Positions 11,281 through 22,400 of a stretch of 64,000 nucleotides of DNA are shown here, piece after piece. The position numbers and the translations under genes were made by a program. Below the pieces are notes generated by a model. It was not told the origin of the DNA and ran no database searches. It saw only the letters and a list, made by a program, of their open reading frames with translations. The DNA is from Litsea cubeba. Taxonomy: Eukaryota > Streptophyta > Magnoliopsida > Laurales > Lauraceae. The stretch is taken from assembly GCA_012931725.1 (NCBI GenBank), contig CM022949.1, positions 6,813,529 to 6,877,528 on the forward strand. Reading direction: 5' to 3'. Positions within the stretch are counted from its first letter, which is position 1. Each line of letters opens with the position of its first letter.

Positions 11281-12036
11281 TAGGGGTGTGCATAGTTTGG
11301 TTAAAACCGATTAACCGAACCGGACCGACCGACCGTTAACCGAATTCACCGGTTATTCTTAACCGATCGGGCGGTTCGGTTAAAGATGTTTGAATATTTC
11401 GGTTTTCGGTTAACGGTTCGGTTAACAGAAAAAATTAACCAAATTAACCGAACCGAACCGAAATTATAGCATACTATATAAATATATAATATATATAATA
11501 AAATGTGTACATGTATATAATATGAAAATCTATTAATACTTGTATAAAAAATTCAAAATAAATATAACATACATCAATTAATAAGTATAATTCATGTTAC
11601 CAACTACCAACTTAGTAAACTTACCAAATTACCATGTAATGTAGCACCTTCAATATATTATATATTTATATTTATCAAGATTGCAGACTAATGGTTGCAC
11701 CATTGTAAAACAAATTAATGTTTTCAATTCCTTTACAATTAATGGTTGCATGGTTGCTGCAGGTTGCATGTGTATAGAGTGGCCTTTGGGCTTTGGCCCA
11801 AAATAATGAAAATATAAGACTTTTGTGAACTTAGCTTTTGGGATTTGACTTTGGCCCAAAATAATTGGAATTAACCGAACCGACAGAAATCCAAACCGAT
11901 ATTTTAGGTTAACCGAACCGATGGTTAATCCGCTAAAAAATTTTGGTTTGGTTAAATGGTTGAAATTAACCGAAAAATTTTGGTTAGGTTAAAAATATGT
12001 CAATAACCGAACCGACCGAACCGATGCACACCCCTA
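11281..12036. mobile_element. hAT MITE, 756 bp
   Basis: Termini TAGGGGTGTGCAT and ATGCACACCCCTA are perfect 13-bp inverted repeats. CCCGGCGG is present at 11273-11280 and again at 12037-12044, the 8-bp duplication typical of hAT. Both ends are rich in GGTTCGGTTAA/TTAACCGAACC motifs. There is no transposase; the middle is AT-rich with no usable frame. Confidence 0.93.
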
Positions 12037-14290
12037 CCCGGCGGGCCGTTTTCCTAGCCTAAGTGGTGGAAAATCGCATGTTTCGTCGTTATTCTCTAAC
12101 CGGGAGTCCTATCTGCGTACCGTCAGCTCCTACAGTTCTGTCTACCCCTCGAGAGAAGTGCTCGTGCCAGTTTCGGATTTGTCCCGCGGCCGTTTCCCGT
12201 TCCGGACCCCCGGCGGGCCGTTTTCCTCGAGCCAAAGTGTTGGAAAATCGCATGTTTCGTCATAATCTCTAACCGGGAGTCCTATCTGCGTACCGTCAGC
12301 TCCTAAAGTTTCTGTCTACCCTCGAGAGAAGTGCTCGTGTCGGTTTCCGTATTTTCGGGTGACCGTTCCCGTTTCGGACCCCCGGCGGGCCGTTTTCGAG
12401 CCTAAGTGTTGGGAAATCGCATGTTTCGCTTTAATTCTCTAACCGGGAGTCCTATATGCGTACCGTCAGCTCCTACAGTTCTGTCTACCCTCAAGCGAAG
12501 TGCTCGTGCCGGTTTCCCAAATTTTCGGGTGACCGTGTTCCCGTTGCGGACCCCCAGCGGGCCGTTTTCCCGAGCCTAAGTGTTGGAAAATCTCATGTTC
12601 GTCGTAATTCTCTAAACCGGGAGTCATATCTGCGTACCGTCAGTTCCTACAGTTCTGTCTACCCTCGAGAGAAGTGCTCGTGCCGGTTTCGGATTTTTCC
12701 CGCGGCCGTTTCCCGTTCCAGACCCCCGGCGGGCCGTTTTCGAGCCAAAGTGTTGGAAAATCACATGTTTCGTCGTAATTCTCTAACTGGGAGTCCTATC
12801 TGCGTACCGTCAGCTCCTATAGTTCTGTCTACCCTCGAGCGAAGTGCTCGTGCCGGTTTCGGATTTTTCCCGCGGCCGTTTCCCGTTCCGGACCCCCGGC
12901 GGGCCGTTTTCTAGCCTAAGTGATGGAAAATCGCATGTTTCGTTGTTATCTCTAACCGGGAGTCCTATCTGCGTACCGTCAGCTCCTACAGTTCTGTCTA
13001 CCCTCGGAGAGAAGTGCTCGTGCCGGTTTCGGATTTTTTCCGCGGCCGTTTCCCGTTCCGGACCCCGGCGGGCCGTTTTCCGAGCCAAAGTGTTGGAAAA
13101 TTGCATGTTTCGTCATAATTCTCTAACCGGGGAGTCCTATCTGCGTACCGTCAGCTCCTACAGTTCTGTCTACCCTCAAGCGAAGTGCTCGTGCCGGTTT
13201 CCAAATTTTTCGGGTGACCGTTTCCCGTTGCGGACCCCCAGCGGGCCGTTTTTCGAGCCTAAGTGTTGGAAAAATCTCATGTTTCGTCGTAATTCTCTAA
13301 CCGGGAGTCATATCTGCGTACCGTCAGTTCCTACAGTTCTGTCTACCCTCGAGAGAAGTTGATCGTGCCAGTTTCGGATTTTTCCCGCGGGCCGTTTCCC
13401 GTTCCAGACCCCCGGCGGGCCGTTTTCGAGCCAAAGTGTTGGAAAATCACATGTTTCGTCGTAATTCTCTAACTGGGAGTCCTATCTGCGTACCGTCAGC
13501 TCCTATAGTTCTGTCTACCCTCGAGCGAAGTGCTCGTGTCGGTTTCCGAATTTTCGGGTGACCGTTTCCCATTTCGGACCCCCGGCGGGCCGTTTTCGAG
13601 CCTAAGTGTTGGGAAAATCGCATGTTTCGCTTTAAGTCTCTAACCGGGAGTCCTATATGCGTACCGTCAGCTCCTACAGTTCTGTCTACCCGCGAGCGAA
13701 GTGCTCATGCCGGTTTCCGAATTTTCGGGTGACCGTTCCCATTTCGGACCCCCGGCGGGCCGTTTTTCGTGCCTAAGTGTTGGAAAATCGCATGTTTCAT
13801 CGTAATTCTCTAACCGGGAAGTCCTATCTGCGTACCGGTCAGCGTCCTACAGTTTCTGTCTACCCTCGAGAGAAGTGCTCGTGCCGGTTTCGGATTTTTC
13901 CCGCGGCCGTTTCCCGTTCGGACCCACGGCGGGCCGTTTTCCCGAGCAAAAGTGTTGGAAAATCACATGTTTCGTCATAATTCTCTAACCGGGAGTCCTA
14001 TCTGCGTACCGTCAGCTCCTACAGTTCTGTCTACCCTCGAGAAGAAGTGCTCGTGTCGGTTTCCCGAATTTTTGGGTGACCGTTTCCCATTTCGGACCCC
14101 CGGCGGGCCGTTTTCGAGCCTAAGTGTTTGGAAATCGCATGTTTCGCTTTAATCTCTAAAACCAGGGAGTCCTATTTCGTACCGGCAGCTCCTACAGTTC
14201 TGTCTACCCCTCAAGCGAAGTGGCTCGTTGCCGGTTTCCAAATGTTCGGGTGACCGTTTCCCATATTCTGAGCCCCGCAGGCGGGCCGTC
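12037..14290. repeat. 172-bp tandem repeat, block 3, with higher-order structure
   Basis: About 13 units at ~170-175 bp spacing. Two unit types occur, one with TTTTTCCCGCGGCCG and one with ATTTTCGGGTGACCG before the conserved GACCCCCGGCGGGCC core. Variant features at 12491, 12624 and 12783 recur at 13176, 13308 and 13469, a displacement of about 685 bp (four units). Several overlapping frames cross the array only because it is GC-rich and repetitive. Confidence 0.92.
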
Positions 14291-16079
14291 TTCTGATCAA
14301 GCCTCGCTCTCATCCGAATCATCGGGTTGAAACTATGGGTTCACCGTGATATATCGTCACACCGCATGTATGAGAACCCAAATCATTCCATTAATGGTGC
14401 AAATGCTTTCTCACTGTATCAATAGTCTCTGCATCAGATGGTTACAACAATCATTAACACGGGCACCTAATCAAAACCGCACTGCCCGAATTCGCCTTGC
14501 AAAATCAATAAATGAAGATCACCCCATCTATGTACTTCCGCATCAAATCGATTTGATAACGTAATTCCAACTCCTGTCATATCTGACCAAATCACAAGTA
14601 GAATAGCAATTAGATATTGAGCATTTATATGCATGTTTTGGGTTGTAAGAATACTCAACTTTTGAAGTCTGTTTCTTCTCTACTTGGATGGGAAGGTTGG
14701 AGGAGGGCGAGTTGTAATATGATCTCCTTCAAGATCTTATGCCTTTGTTGTCTTTACACAGAGGGGTAAGATTCAACCCACACTAAGGATGATGGTAAAA
14801 AAAGAGGAAATTACTTTCAGTTGTTGAAAATAGGAAGAGATTGAATGTCTACACAAGACTTTAACCGGGACACTAGACATCTTGGTAGAAATGCACAAAT
14901 TGTTCTACATCACTTAATCCAGAAATCAGACCGTGATATGCAGCAATTAGAAAAATTCCAGGAAGATACCAAGGCCATTTGCTTATGTGTTCACAAGAGG
15001 CCTGCTTGGTCCCTTCCTAAATGGGGTGAAGTAAATTGGTTTTAAGTGTAAATTAGTTTTCATGCATTTGGATAGCCCAAGTTAACTTTGCCCATACGGT
15101 TGTTTTGTAATTACTGTGTCTAGAAGCAGAATAACTTGCTATGGACAATCAAATCACACCAAGTTAGCTGTAATTTATCGTAAATAATATGGACAGGCGG
15201 CAAAAGCGCGCACTACAAACAGGCGGCAAAAGCGCGCACTACAATACAAAAGCTACATGAAGAGAGTTGTTTTTCATGACTTTAAGCTTGGGGATGAGCC
15301 TCCACAGGTGTGTTACATATAATATGGTTTTGGTGCAAATGTAGTCCATGTTTTAGGGCCTGTGCAAAAGAACTTCATTAGGCCAGGACTTCATGGGGGG
15401 CCTCAGCCTTGACCCATATACTTGAAAGGAAGATTGATGACACCAACATGCCTACATTCAAGTCAGAAAAGGATGTCAATGCATGAGATGGGGTTGCAAT
15501 TGTGCTTATCATGTCTAATTTCTACATTGTAGCCACCCCTAGATGACTCTTTGGATCATCTTTCTGGGTCCTTTTTCTCAATCAAGGGAAGATTGGTCTT
15601 GGACCAATTAGCAGAGTGTGCAGGACCCCACTTTTGTGATCCGACAGCATCATTAGCAGAGTACAAGGACAAATCATTCCTGCTCTAATAGTTCGAATAT
15701 AACTATAAAGAAGCTTATAAATTGTCAGTATCAGAAAGTAATATATAATAATGACAGAAAGAAGAAATCCTCATACTTCAAGCCACACACACACAAAAAA
15801 AAAAATTTGAAAAAAATCCCTTGGGGGAGTGGCAATGGGGCATATACAGAGAAGGAATAAATTTTTTTTTAACATTGGGGGTTTTCCAAAATTCCTTCAA
15901 AACCAAATGGGTAGAGGGAGAAGATCAAACAAATAAAATGGGAATGAGGGAGAGAGAGGAGAGGGGGAAGGGAGGGGTGTACCTGTGCAGGGGAGGCTTT
16001 AACCGGGATATAAGAGGAGGAAGATGAAGGTTGGCCGGCCGTCCGGGGGCTGCTGCTGCTAGGCGTTTCGTGTCCCTGC
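14291..16079. other. CACTA interior, nothing recognised
   Basis: No transposase or captured gene identified. A short plus frame at 14845-15045 (MSTQDFNRDTRHLGRN...) has normal-looking composition but matches no family I know. At 15194-15244 a 26-bp unit, CAGGCGGCAAAAGCGCGCAC plus TACAAA, occurs twice in tandem; it contains CACTACAA. Confidence 0.4.
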
Positions 16080-17358
16080 TGCTGTGATCGTCCCAAACTG
16101 GGACCGGTCTGGAGAGAGTGGGAGAGTGAGAGAGATAGAAAAGAGAGAGCGAGAGAGAGAGGGAAGTAGCAGATCCAGAGAGAAACTGCAGACAGAGAGG
16201 AAAAGCGAGATCGAGAGACCGAGTGAAAGAGAGAGAGAGAGAGATACCTCGAGAGCGCAGGGAGTAGTGAGAGAGAAATGGGAGAGACCGAACGCAGAGA
16301 GAGAGACAGAGCGGAGTGACAAGGGGAAGATAGAAAAGAAAAGAGGGAAATGAGGGGAAACAGGGGAAAGGGAAAAAATTGGCGGGAGAGGGAAAAAAAA
16401 AAAAGAAAACGTGGGTGGCCAACTTTTTGCAATTATTTTTTGTTGAAAAAAAAATTTTCATTGGTAAAAATTATTTTAGATATTTTTTTTCTTAACAAGT
16501 GAAAAAAAATCTAAAAACCTTTAAATATCGGTAATAAATTTTCTGACTCTAATTTTCAACGATAAAAAAAAATTATAGTTAAAGGACTCAGACTTTTAAT
16601 TTTCCTAGAATAGAGTTCAACATTACAGAAGTTTTACAAAAAACGCTGTTAATCGTTCATTTTACCGACGTCGTATAATCAATCGATAATAGTCTCTGAT
16701 AGTTTTAAAACCGAGATAAAATAAAATAAAAAAAGATTTTAATAGGCTCGATAACATCTAATCGGGGTCCGAAACGAGTAACGTCCCCTGGTTAAAAATT
16801 GAAAACCGACGCGAGCACTTCGATAAGGATCAAGTAACTAGACGTCACTAGACTGTTCGTAAATATGGCTCCCGATTAGAGAATTTAAAGTTCCTATAAG
16901 ATTTTCCAGGTGCAGGTGCGCGGCGAGGGGAGACGGGGAGGAGGAAGAAGAGAGGAAGGGAGGGAGGAGAACAGACGAGAGATGGGGAACGAGGGAGAGA
17001 GAGAACAGAGAAGAAGAGAGAGGAGAGGGGGAATGGTTGCGCTGTGTGTGCGGAGGGCAGGAAGAGGCTAGGGAGGGGTTTATTGACGTCATAAATTCGT
17101 TGATAATAGAATTCGTCAATAATAGTCTTTGATATTAATTTTCCTTAAAATGATGTTAATAATAAAAAGAGGGGTTTCGGTGGCGGGAGAGGGAAAAAAT
17201 TTTGTAAATTTTTGGGACGATTATTTTCGTCGCAAAAAATAGAATTTTTTGTCATTAATAATTATTTTAATTTTTTTAATTGAAAACAAGTAAAAAGGAC
17301 TACTAACCTTTACTGATGTTTTATATTAAACATCGGTGATAAATTTTCCGACTCTAAT
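16080..17358. repeat. Two diverged copies of an ~800 bp GA-rich unit
   Basis: Each copy has a GAGAGA-rich stretch (about 16100-16375 and 16920-17070), then GGCGGGAGAGGGAAAAA (16381, 17183), an AT-rich part and a shared close (AATAAATTTTCTGACTCTAA at ~16533 and the one-base variant with CCGACTC at ~17337). The displacement is about 800 bp. Between them (16740-16880) lies a decayed inverted copy of the 172-bp repeat. The long frames across the GA-rich parts are low-complexity artefacts. Confidence 0.6.
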
Positions 17359-17485
17359 TTCGTCTCCTTCTCCATTCTTTTCTTTCCATTCTTTTTCTCC
17401 TACTCTTTTACTCTCCCTCACAACCACCCACTGCACTGCCATCACCACCCGGCTTGAATAGCCACTGCACTCACCTTGCACCACA

Positions 17486-17583
17486 TTCGGAGATAGAATT
17501 ATAATGGTAGAATTTAAGTTCATCATAAGACTTCAACTTCGGAGATAGAAATATAATGGTAGAAATTTAAGTTCATCATACGA
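17486..17583. repeat. 52-bp tandem duplication
   Basis: TTCGGAGATAGAA, ATAATGGTAGAA and TTTAAGTTCATCATA occur twice in the same order, about 52 bp apart. No gene in the surrounding 17360-18000. Confidence 0.85.
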
Positions 17584-17999
17584 AGTCACGTGTGGACCAA
17601 AGTCTGTCCATGACCAATTCAGATTGAATTGTTTGAGAGTCGGCTTCTTCCTTTCATATGTTTCATATATTTCCTTTCCTGCTTATATTTTTTGTAGATT
17701 CGCTTGGTTACCACAATTCTTGGATTCATCATTAATCGACATGGCATTGCACGTCTCAGCCCAGTACTCATCATAATGAGGCTCCCATTTCTTCAAACAA
17801 ACGACTGAAACTATTGGGCCAAAATTAATATTCCAACAACTACTAGAACCGGTTTTTTTTTTCTTTTCTTTCTAAGAGAAGAACGTCGTACCTAGATCTA
17901 TATCTCAATCACATTCACACCACATCCTTCAAGGCCTCACTCTATCATCCACGCCAGCAATAATTTTACCGAAGTAAAATAACAATCAAATAGGATTTT

Positions 18000-18350
18000 C
18001 TAACACTTATGATCGAAAAACGGCACAACGGGGGTCCGGAACAGGAACGGCCATCAAAAAATTTGGAAAGTTATGCGAGCACTTCGCTCGAGAACAAAGT
18101 AAATTGACGGAACTGACGGTTCGCAGATAGGACTCCCGGTTAGAGAATTAGAAGCAAAATATAGGATTTTCCAACACTTAGGTTCGAAAACGTCCCGCAG
18201 GCGTAGGACGGGAAAGGCTCCGAAAAAATTGGAAACCCGGCACGAGCACCTCGCTCGAGGCGAAATTAACTTGCAGGAACTGACGGCTCGTAAATCGGAC
18301 TCCCAAATATGAATTAACCCTTAAAACGTGGATTTTTAACACTTAGGTTC
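18000..18350 (-). repeat. Inverted, decayed copies of the 172-bp repeat
   Basis: On the minus strand this stretch shows the landmarks of the array in order: CTAACCGGGAGTCCTATCTG, a CGAGCGAAGTGCTCG-like motif and GTTCCGGACCCCCG. About two units are recognisable, opposite in orientation to blocks 1-3. Confidence 0.8.
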
Positions 18351-18492
18351 GTTTGGCGTCTCTACTTTTCTCTTCTTATTGGCTTAAAACTGATGGAATC
18401 CGATTTTTAGCAGTTTGGATGAAGCTTCTACTGTGTCCTTTCAAATGACAACTAAGACAAACATTTGTGATCCAAACCGTTGATCATATTTA

Positions 18493-18513
18493 GGGGGGGG
18501 GGGGGGGGGGGGG
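18493..18513 (+). repeat. Poly-G tract (21 G)
   Basis: An uninterrupted run of 21 G in AT-rich DNA. It is able in principle to form a G-quadruplex. The length may be unreliable. Confidence 0.9.
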
Positions 18514-19080
18514 TTAAAAAATGGCTATGATACCAAAAGTCAACCATTTGATCATTATAGATCTTGATGGATTTGATGAAAACGTACAAATCATTATATC
18601 ATCATTTATGGAAATTTGTACGCCCTATTTTCGCAATCCAATTTTTAGTCCTCTTCAAAAGGTAATTTATAGTTATAGGTCCCAACACCAAATGTTTGAT
18701 TCAATATGGATCATGAAATATTTTTGAAATAAATATCAATCGTTGGATTAAATGCACTGGTTACTACAGTGCATTCACGAGTTAAGACATGCAGTCCTTT
18801 TTTTCTACATTCCGAACAATCTGGATGACTAATGGAAGATATGACCATAGACCCCCTTTATATTGCAAGTAACGTTACTAGATCAATTCCAACGATTCAG
18901 GTATTGTGAGATATTGAAAAAAGGACCAAAATGGTTAATGGTTCAATTATTAATTTTTTGTGGGCCACTTTTTCCCGATCAAAAAACAAAATCCTTCTTT
19001 AGAGGTCAACAATGATTATGCTGGACAAATCTTAACACTTGATTCATCATGGATATAATTATTGTGATTTTGCCGCGGTA
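18514..19080. other. CACTA interior, nothing recognised
   Basis: AT-rich DNA between the G run and the right subterminal repeats. The short frame at 18521-18727 has no recognisable motif. Confidence 0.45.
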
Positions 19081-19643
19081 TAAAATGAATATGAAAAGTA
19101 AATGAAAATTAATAAACAGATTCTACCAACAGGTTAAGTTTCGTCGGTAAAATTAAAAAAAATTTTAAAGATATTTACCAACGTGTTTATTTTTGTTGGT
19201 AACATAATCGTAAAAAATAAATAAAAATTAATAAACATATTTACCGACGTTTGTATTTTCGCATGTAAATTTAATATAAAAATAAATAAATATTCATAAA
19301 CATATTTACCGACGTTTTATTTCGTCGGTAAAATTTAAAAAATAATTTTTTTTTTAAATTTAAGAATGGCCTTTGCCGACGTTTTATCAAAAAACGTCGT
19401 AAAGGGTCAACTTTGGCCACGTTTTACAGAAACATTGGTAAAGTCTATACTTTTCCGACGTTATTAAAAACGTCGGTAAAGGATGCACTTTTGGCCACGC
19501 TTTTTACAAAACGTCGGTAAAGTATAGACTTTTACCAACGTTTTGAAAAACGTCGGTAAAGGGTAGATCTTTTGGCCACGTTTTTTACGAGTCGTCGGCA
19601 AAGGTATACCGTTACCGATGATTTTTAAAACGTGGCTAAAAAA
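19080..19643. repeat. CACTA right subterminal repeat region
   Basis: Repeated TTTACCGACG and CGTCGGTAAA motifs, then GGCCACGTTTTT and AACGTCGGTAAAG motifs toward the end. They mirror the left subterminal region, though the units have diverged (accgacg against gccgacg). Confidence 0.88.
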
Positions 19644-19672
19644 CGTGGCTAAAAGTGCAACTTGTTGTAGTG
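19644..19672 (-). repeat. CACTA right terminal inverted repeat
   Basis: Ends AGTGCAACTTGTTGTAGTG, the inverted match of the left end. GCT follows at 19673-19675. Confidence 0.92.
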
Positions 19673-19675
19673 GCT

Positions 19676-20433
19676 ATTTTGCTTTGTTGAGGTCCCAACT
19701 CGCAACATTTGACATGCTAGAGCAATATTGCATGTTAGTTCTGGATGGTTTGAAACCCTTATTATGCTAGACTCAGACCCATTTTTATGGTACTTGAAAC
19801 CCTTATAATGCTAGACCTGGTTTTTGGCATCCAACCTTTTTATCAGTCTTGGGCCCTTGTGAGGATGGGGCCTTTATTGAGTGCATTCTGCCTACCTAGA
19901 ACCATGCCCCTTATTGGGCAGGCTTAGATCCAGGTTCCAGTTTCTGTTTTGGACCCACCTACACTGGGATCCAGTCATTCAAACCTTGAAATCGTTTCAG
20001 AGTCCATACACAGGCCCATTGAGTCTGGCCCTGATCTATCCACTAACAGCACTACTCTCGTTTGAAGTCCTCCACCTACTTCCCTGCTCAATGCTTGTTC
20101 AATTAATCTTCTTCACTTTGAGAATATATATTTTCTTTTGCAAGACATCCTAAAAGCATACCTGCCAGGAGAAAAAAGAAGAAAGAAAGAAAGACAACTT
20201 AAAAATAGCTTGCAAATAAGATGATTGGGAGCACCATAACTTGCAGATAGGGCTAGCTCTAGCAATATTAGCTTGCTGCACCATTCTCTGGCAACAGTCT
20301 TGAACACTTAAGCATCTCATGTTCAGTTTGCATGGTCAATGATGATGTTTTTTCTATTTAGAATAGTCACCTCTTTTCTAATATTCTTCAAATCGTGTCA
20401 ATTGGTGTTAATTTATGAATCTCGAATTTTCCT
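19676..20433. other. Intergenic, nothing recognised
   Basis: Right flank of the CACTA insertion. It contains two similar lines with GAAACCCTTAT(T/A)ATGCTAGAC (about 19750 and 19796) but no gene. Confidence 0.45.
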
Positions 20434-20439
20434 TTGGCA

Positions 20440-20700
20440 ACAACTAAGAAACAGTTTGGTTCTGTAAATTTTGAATTTCAAGTGGCAGTTGACGGCACCA
20501 CATACCACATGCCTTGTTTCAAATGTTCTTATAGAGGCTGTGTGATCAACCCATCAAATTATGTTGCACATGAAGTCTGTACTGCAAGCACCATCACTCT
20601 CAGCTCTTCAAGACAAAGGGGAATTTCAGCCAGCTTGGCAAACATGAACCTCCTAAAGAGGTGACTGAGAATACAATGTCTGAGTGGCTTCATGAAGTCT
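20440..20700 (+). pseudogene. LIM-domain protein fragment (plant WLIM/PLIM type)
   Basis: From 20482 one frame reads VAVDGTTYHMPCFKCSYRGC then VINPSNYVAHE, matching the second LIM domain of plant two-LIM actin-bundling proteins, with the zinc ligands H-x2-C, C-x2-C and C-x4-C in place. After a small deletion near 20577 the domain continues in another frame: LYCKHHHSQLFK, KGNFSQL and KHEPPKE. Upstream of 20482 the match stops at TTTCAAG, which resembles a 3' splice site, so this may be one exon of a duplicated gene and not a retrocopy. Intact proteins are about 190-200 residues; only about 70 are left. It is not functional as it stands. Confidence 0.78.
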
Positions 20701-20819
20701 TGTCCGTGCACCTGTGAATGCATACTATGTATCTGATCCAGTCCCAAAAGTGGCACCTACCTTCTAAACTTCATGTATACAATCCAGATTAGCAGGTATT
20801 CAAAGCGCTCTAATGTTTC

Positions 20820-21287
20820 TAATATCAAAATATGGAACGGTATTAAACCCTTCCTTTATACCCGGAACGGAGTAGTAACTGTTCCAAAAATTAGAATTTG
20901 AAACGGTTTCAGAAAATTTGAAAGTGTTTAAAACTGTTCCAAAATAGATACTAATTCTATCGAATACTTAAATTTGGAACAGTTTTAGAATATTTGGAAG
21001 TGTTTAGAACCGTTCCAAAAAGGACTACAAACAGTTCCAAATATTTGAATTTAATTGGAACAGTAAAGTGAAATCTGGTAGTGTCTAGGACCATTTCAAA
21101 ATTCATAATCCGAAATGGTTCAAAGAATATTGGAACGGTTTTAGGCACGTCCAAAAAATTTCATTTGAAATGGTTTGAAACCACTTCAATGGTTTAGGAA
21201 CATGAGTTTTTGAAGCGGTTTTGGACCGTTCCTATTTCTATTAGGAACGGATTTCAACACTTTTTGTTTGTTGTTTTTTGTGTAGTG
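20820..21287. mobile_element. CACTA-type element, right end only
   Basis: Repeated GGAACGGTTT / AAACCGTTCC-type motifs run up to a terminus reading TTGTTTTTTGTGTAGTG, the inverted form of CACTACACAAAAAACAA. No matching left end was found in the window, so this is a truncated or internally deleted copy. Its subterminal motif differs from that of the 18.5 kb element, so it is a different family. Confidence 0.65.
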
Positions 21288-22104
21288 ATGACTGCAAGAT
21301 ATAGCATTAGTAAGCCAATCTCCTTCCTAGTAATGATTGTAAGATCTAGCATTATATATATAGCTTGTGTTTTTTTATTTCACAAAATTGGGATCTTGTT
21401 ATATCATTGTGGCATTTTGGCACTATGCAATTGCGCAAGTCTTGGAATTGAGGTCAGGAGGACTGTGGCAGGCAATTTGATCTTGAAGGCATTTGTTAGC
21501 ATCATACTAAATTAAGCATTCATCCTCTCTCTTATTGCTCAATTTGGAGGTCTCATTTTGTTAGAAAAAATTACCAAACGAAAACCTAAGAAGCACGTAG
21601 GTAAATCTCTTAAACTTTCCCTTGCTATCAATATATGCGTTTTAATTTGTTATAATATTTAAAACCGCAATTAGAATTTAGAATCTAAATTCAATATAAA
21701 ATAGGCAAAGAACAAATTTTCCCTGCATGCAAACATCAGAACAGTAAGATTTTTTTTTTTTTTTAAATGGAGAGATCATATTTTCCAGAAGTTTTAGTCA
21801 AATGAAATATAAAAAAAATCCATTAAATGAAAAATTAACTGTTGAGAAGACGACAAAATACATTCTTATGTTTGAATCTTACACCGGTAGTGTGACCACC
21901 CTTGTAGTCTTCTTCATGCACATAATTGAATCTAGTGAAAATTATTATGTGATGTTGTGGAGAAAGAACATTCCTATAAATCACAAAATGCACTCGTTGG
22001 AAGTACTCGGATGATGGGGGGAAACTCCATGAAAAGATCCCATATAAACAAATGGAATTCAACAAATTAAATAAAAATGCATAATAAATACGCATAAATA
22101 TAGA
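21288..22104. other. Intergenic, nothing recognised
   Basis: AT-rich DNA with no coding or repeat signal that I can name. Confidence 0.45.
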
Positions 22105-22226
22105 TTTTTGTCCTTGAAAGTGTGGGTGACAGAATAATTACTTTTTAACATTGACTTTTCCCAGAGCATTAAATCGTAGGACAATACTCTATTTTTTTTA
22201 ATTTTATTTTTGTGTGTGTGGTGTGT

Positions 22227-22281
<55 letters not shown>

Positions 22282-22400
22282 GGGGGGGGGATGATGCACG
22301 AACACAAGTTTTATCATTGAAAGTGTGGATGAGATTTAATTACTTTTTAACCTTCGTTCTTTCCACGGAGATTTGAGCTCCAAGCATTCTCACCTTTTAA
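22105..22400. repeat. Direct repeats flanking a (TG)n-(G)n microsatellite
   Basis: TTGAAAGTGTGG(G/A)TGA followed by AATTACTTTTTAAC occurs at about 22112 and 22316. Between them lies (GT)n at about 22212-22263 and a G-rich run at 22264-22290. The copies may be a local duplication. Confidence 0.75.

Larger units (their letters stand above)
1204..19672. mobile_element. CACTA (En/Spm-type) DNA transposon, 18.5 kb, non-autonomous
   Basis: The left end starts CACTACAACAAGTTTCACTT and the right end, read on the minus strand, starts CACTACAACAAGTTGCACTT, so 21 of the first 22 bases agree. The trinucleotide GCT lies directly outside both ends, the 3-bp duplication expected of CACTA elements. Both ends carry dense subterminal repeats built on CGACG/CGTCG, another hallmark of the superfamily. 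No transposase (TNP2 or TNP1/TNPA-like) frame was recognised inside, so it probably depended on a partner element. The interior holds a 172-bp tandem array, a nested gag-only LTR retrotransposon, a nested hAT MITE and a duplicated GA-rich unit. Without the two nested elements it would be about 10.3 kb. Confidence 0.9.

Noticed and set aside
12456..13362. Overlapping plus-strand frames of 152 and 172 codons
   Set aside because: They run through the 172-bp tandem repeat and exist only because the unit is GC-rich; the protein repeats itself with shifting frames.
15869..16461. Minus frames of 187 and 178 codons and the overlapping plus frame
   Set aside because: They cover GA/CT low-complexity DNA; all frames and both strands are open, with no domain.
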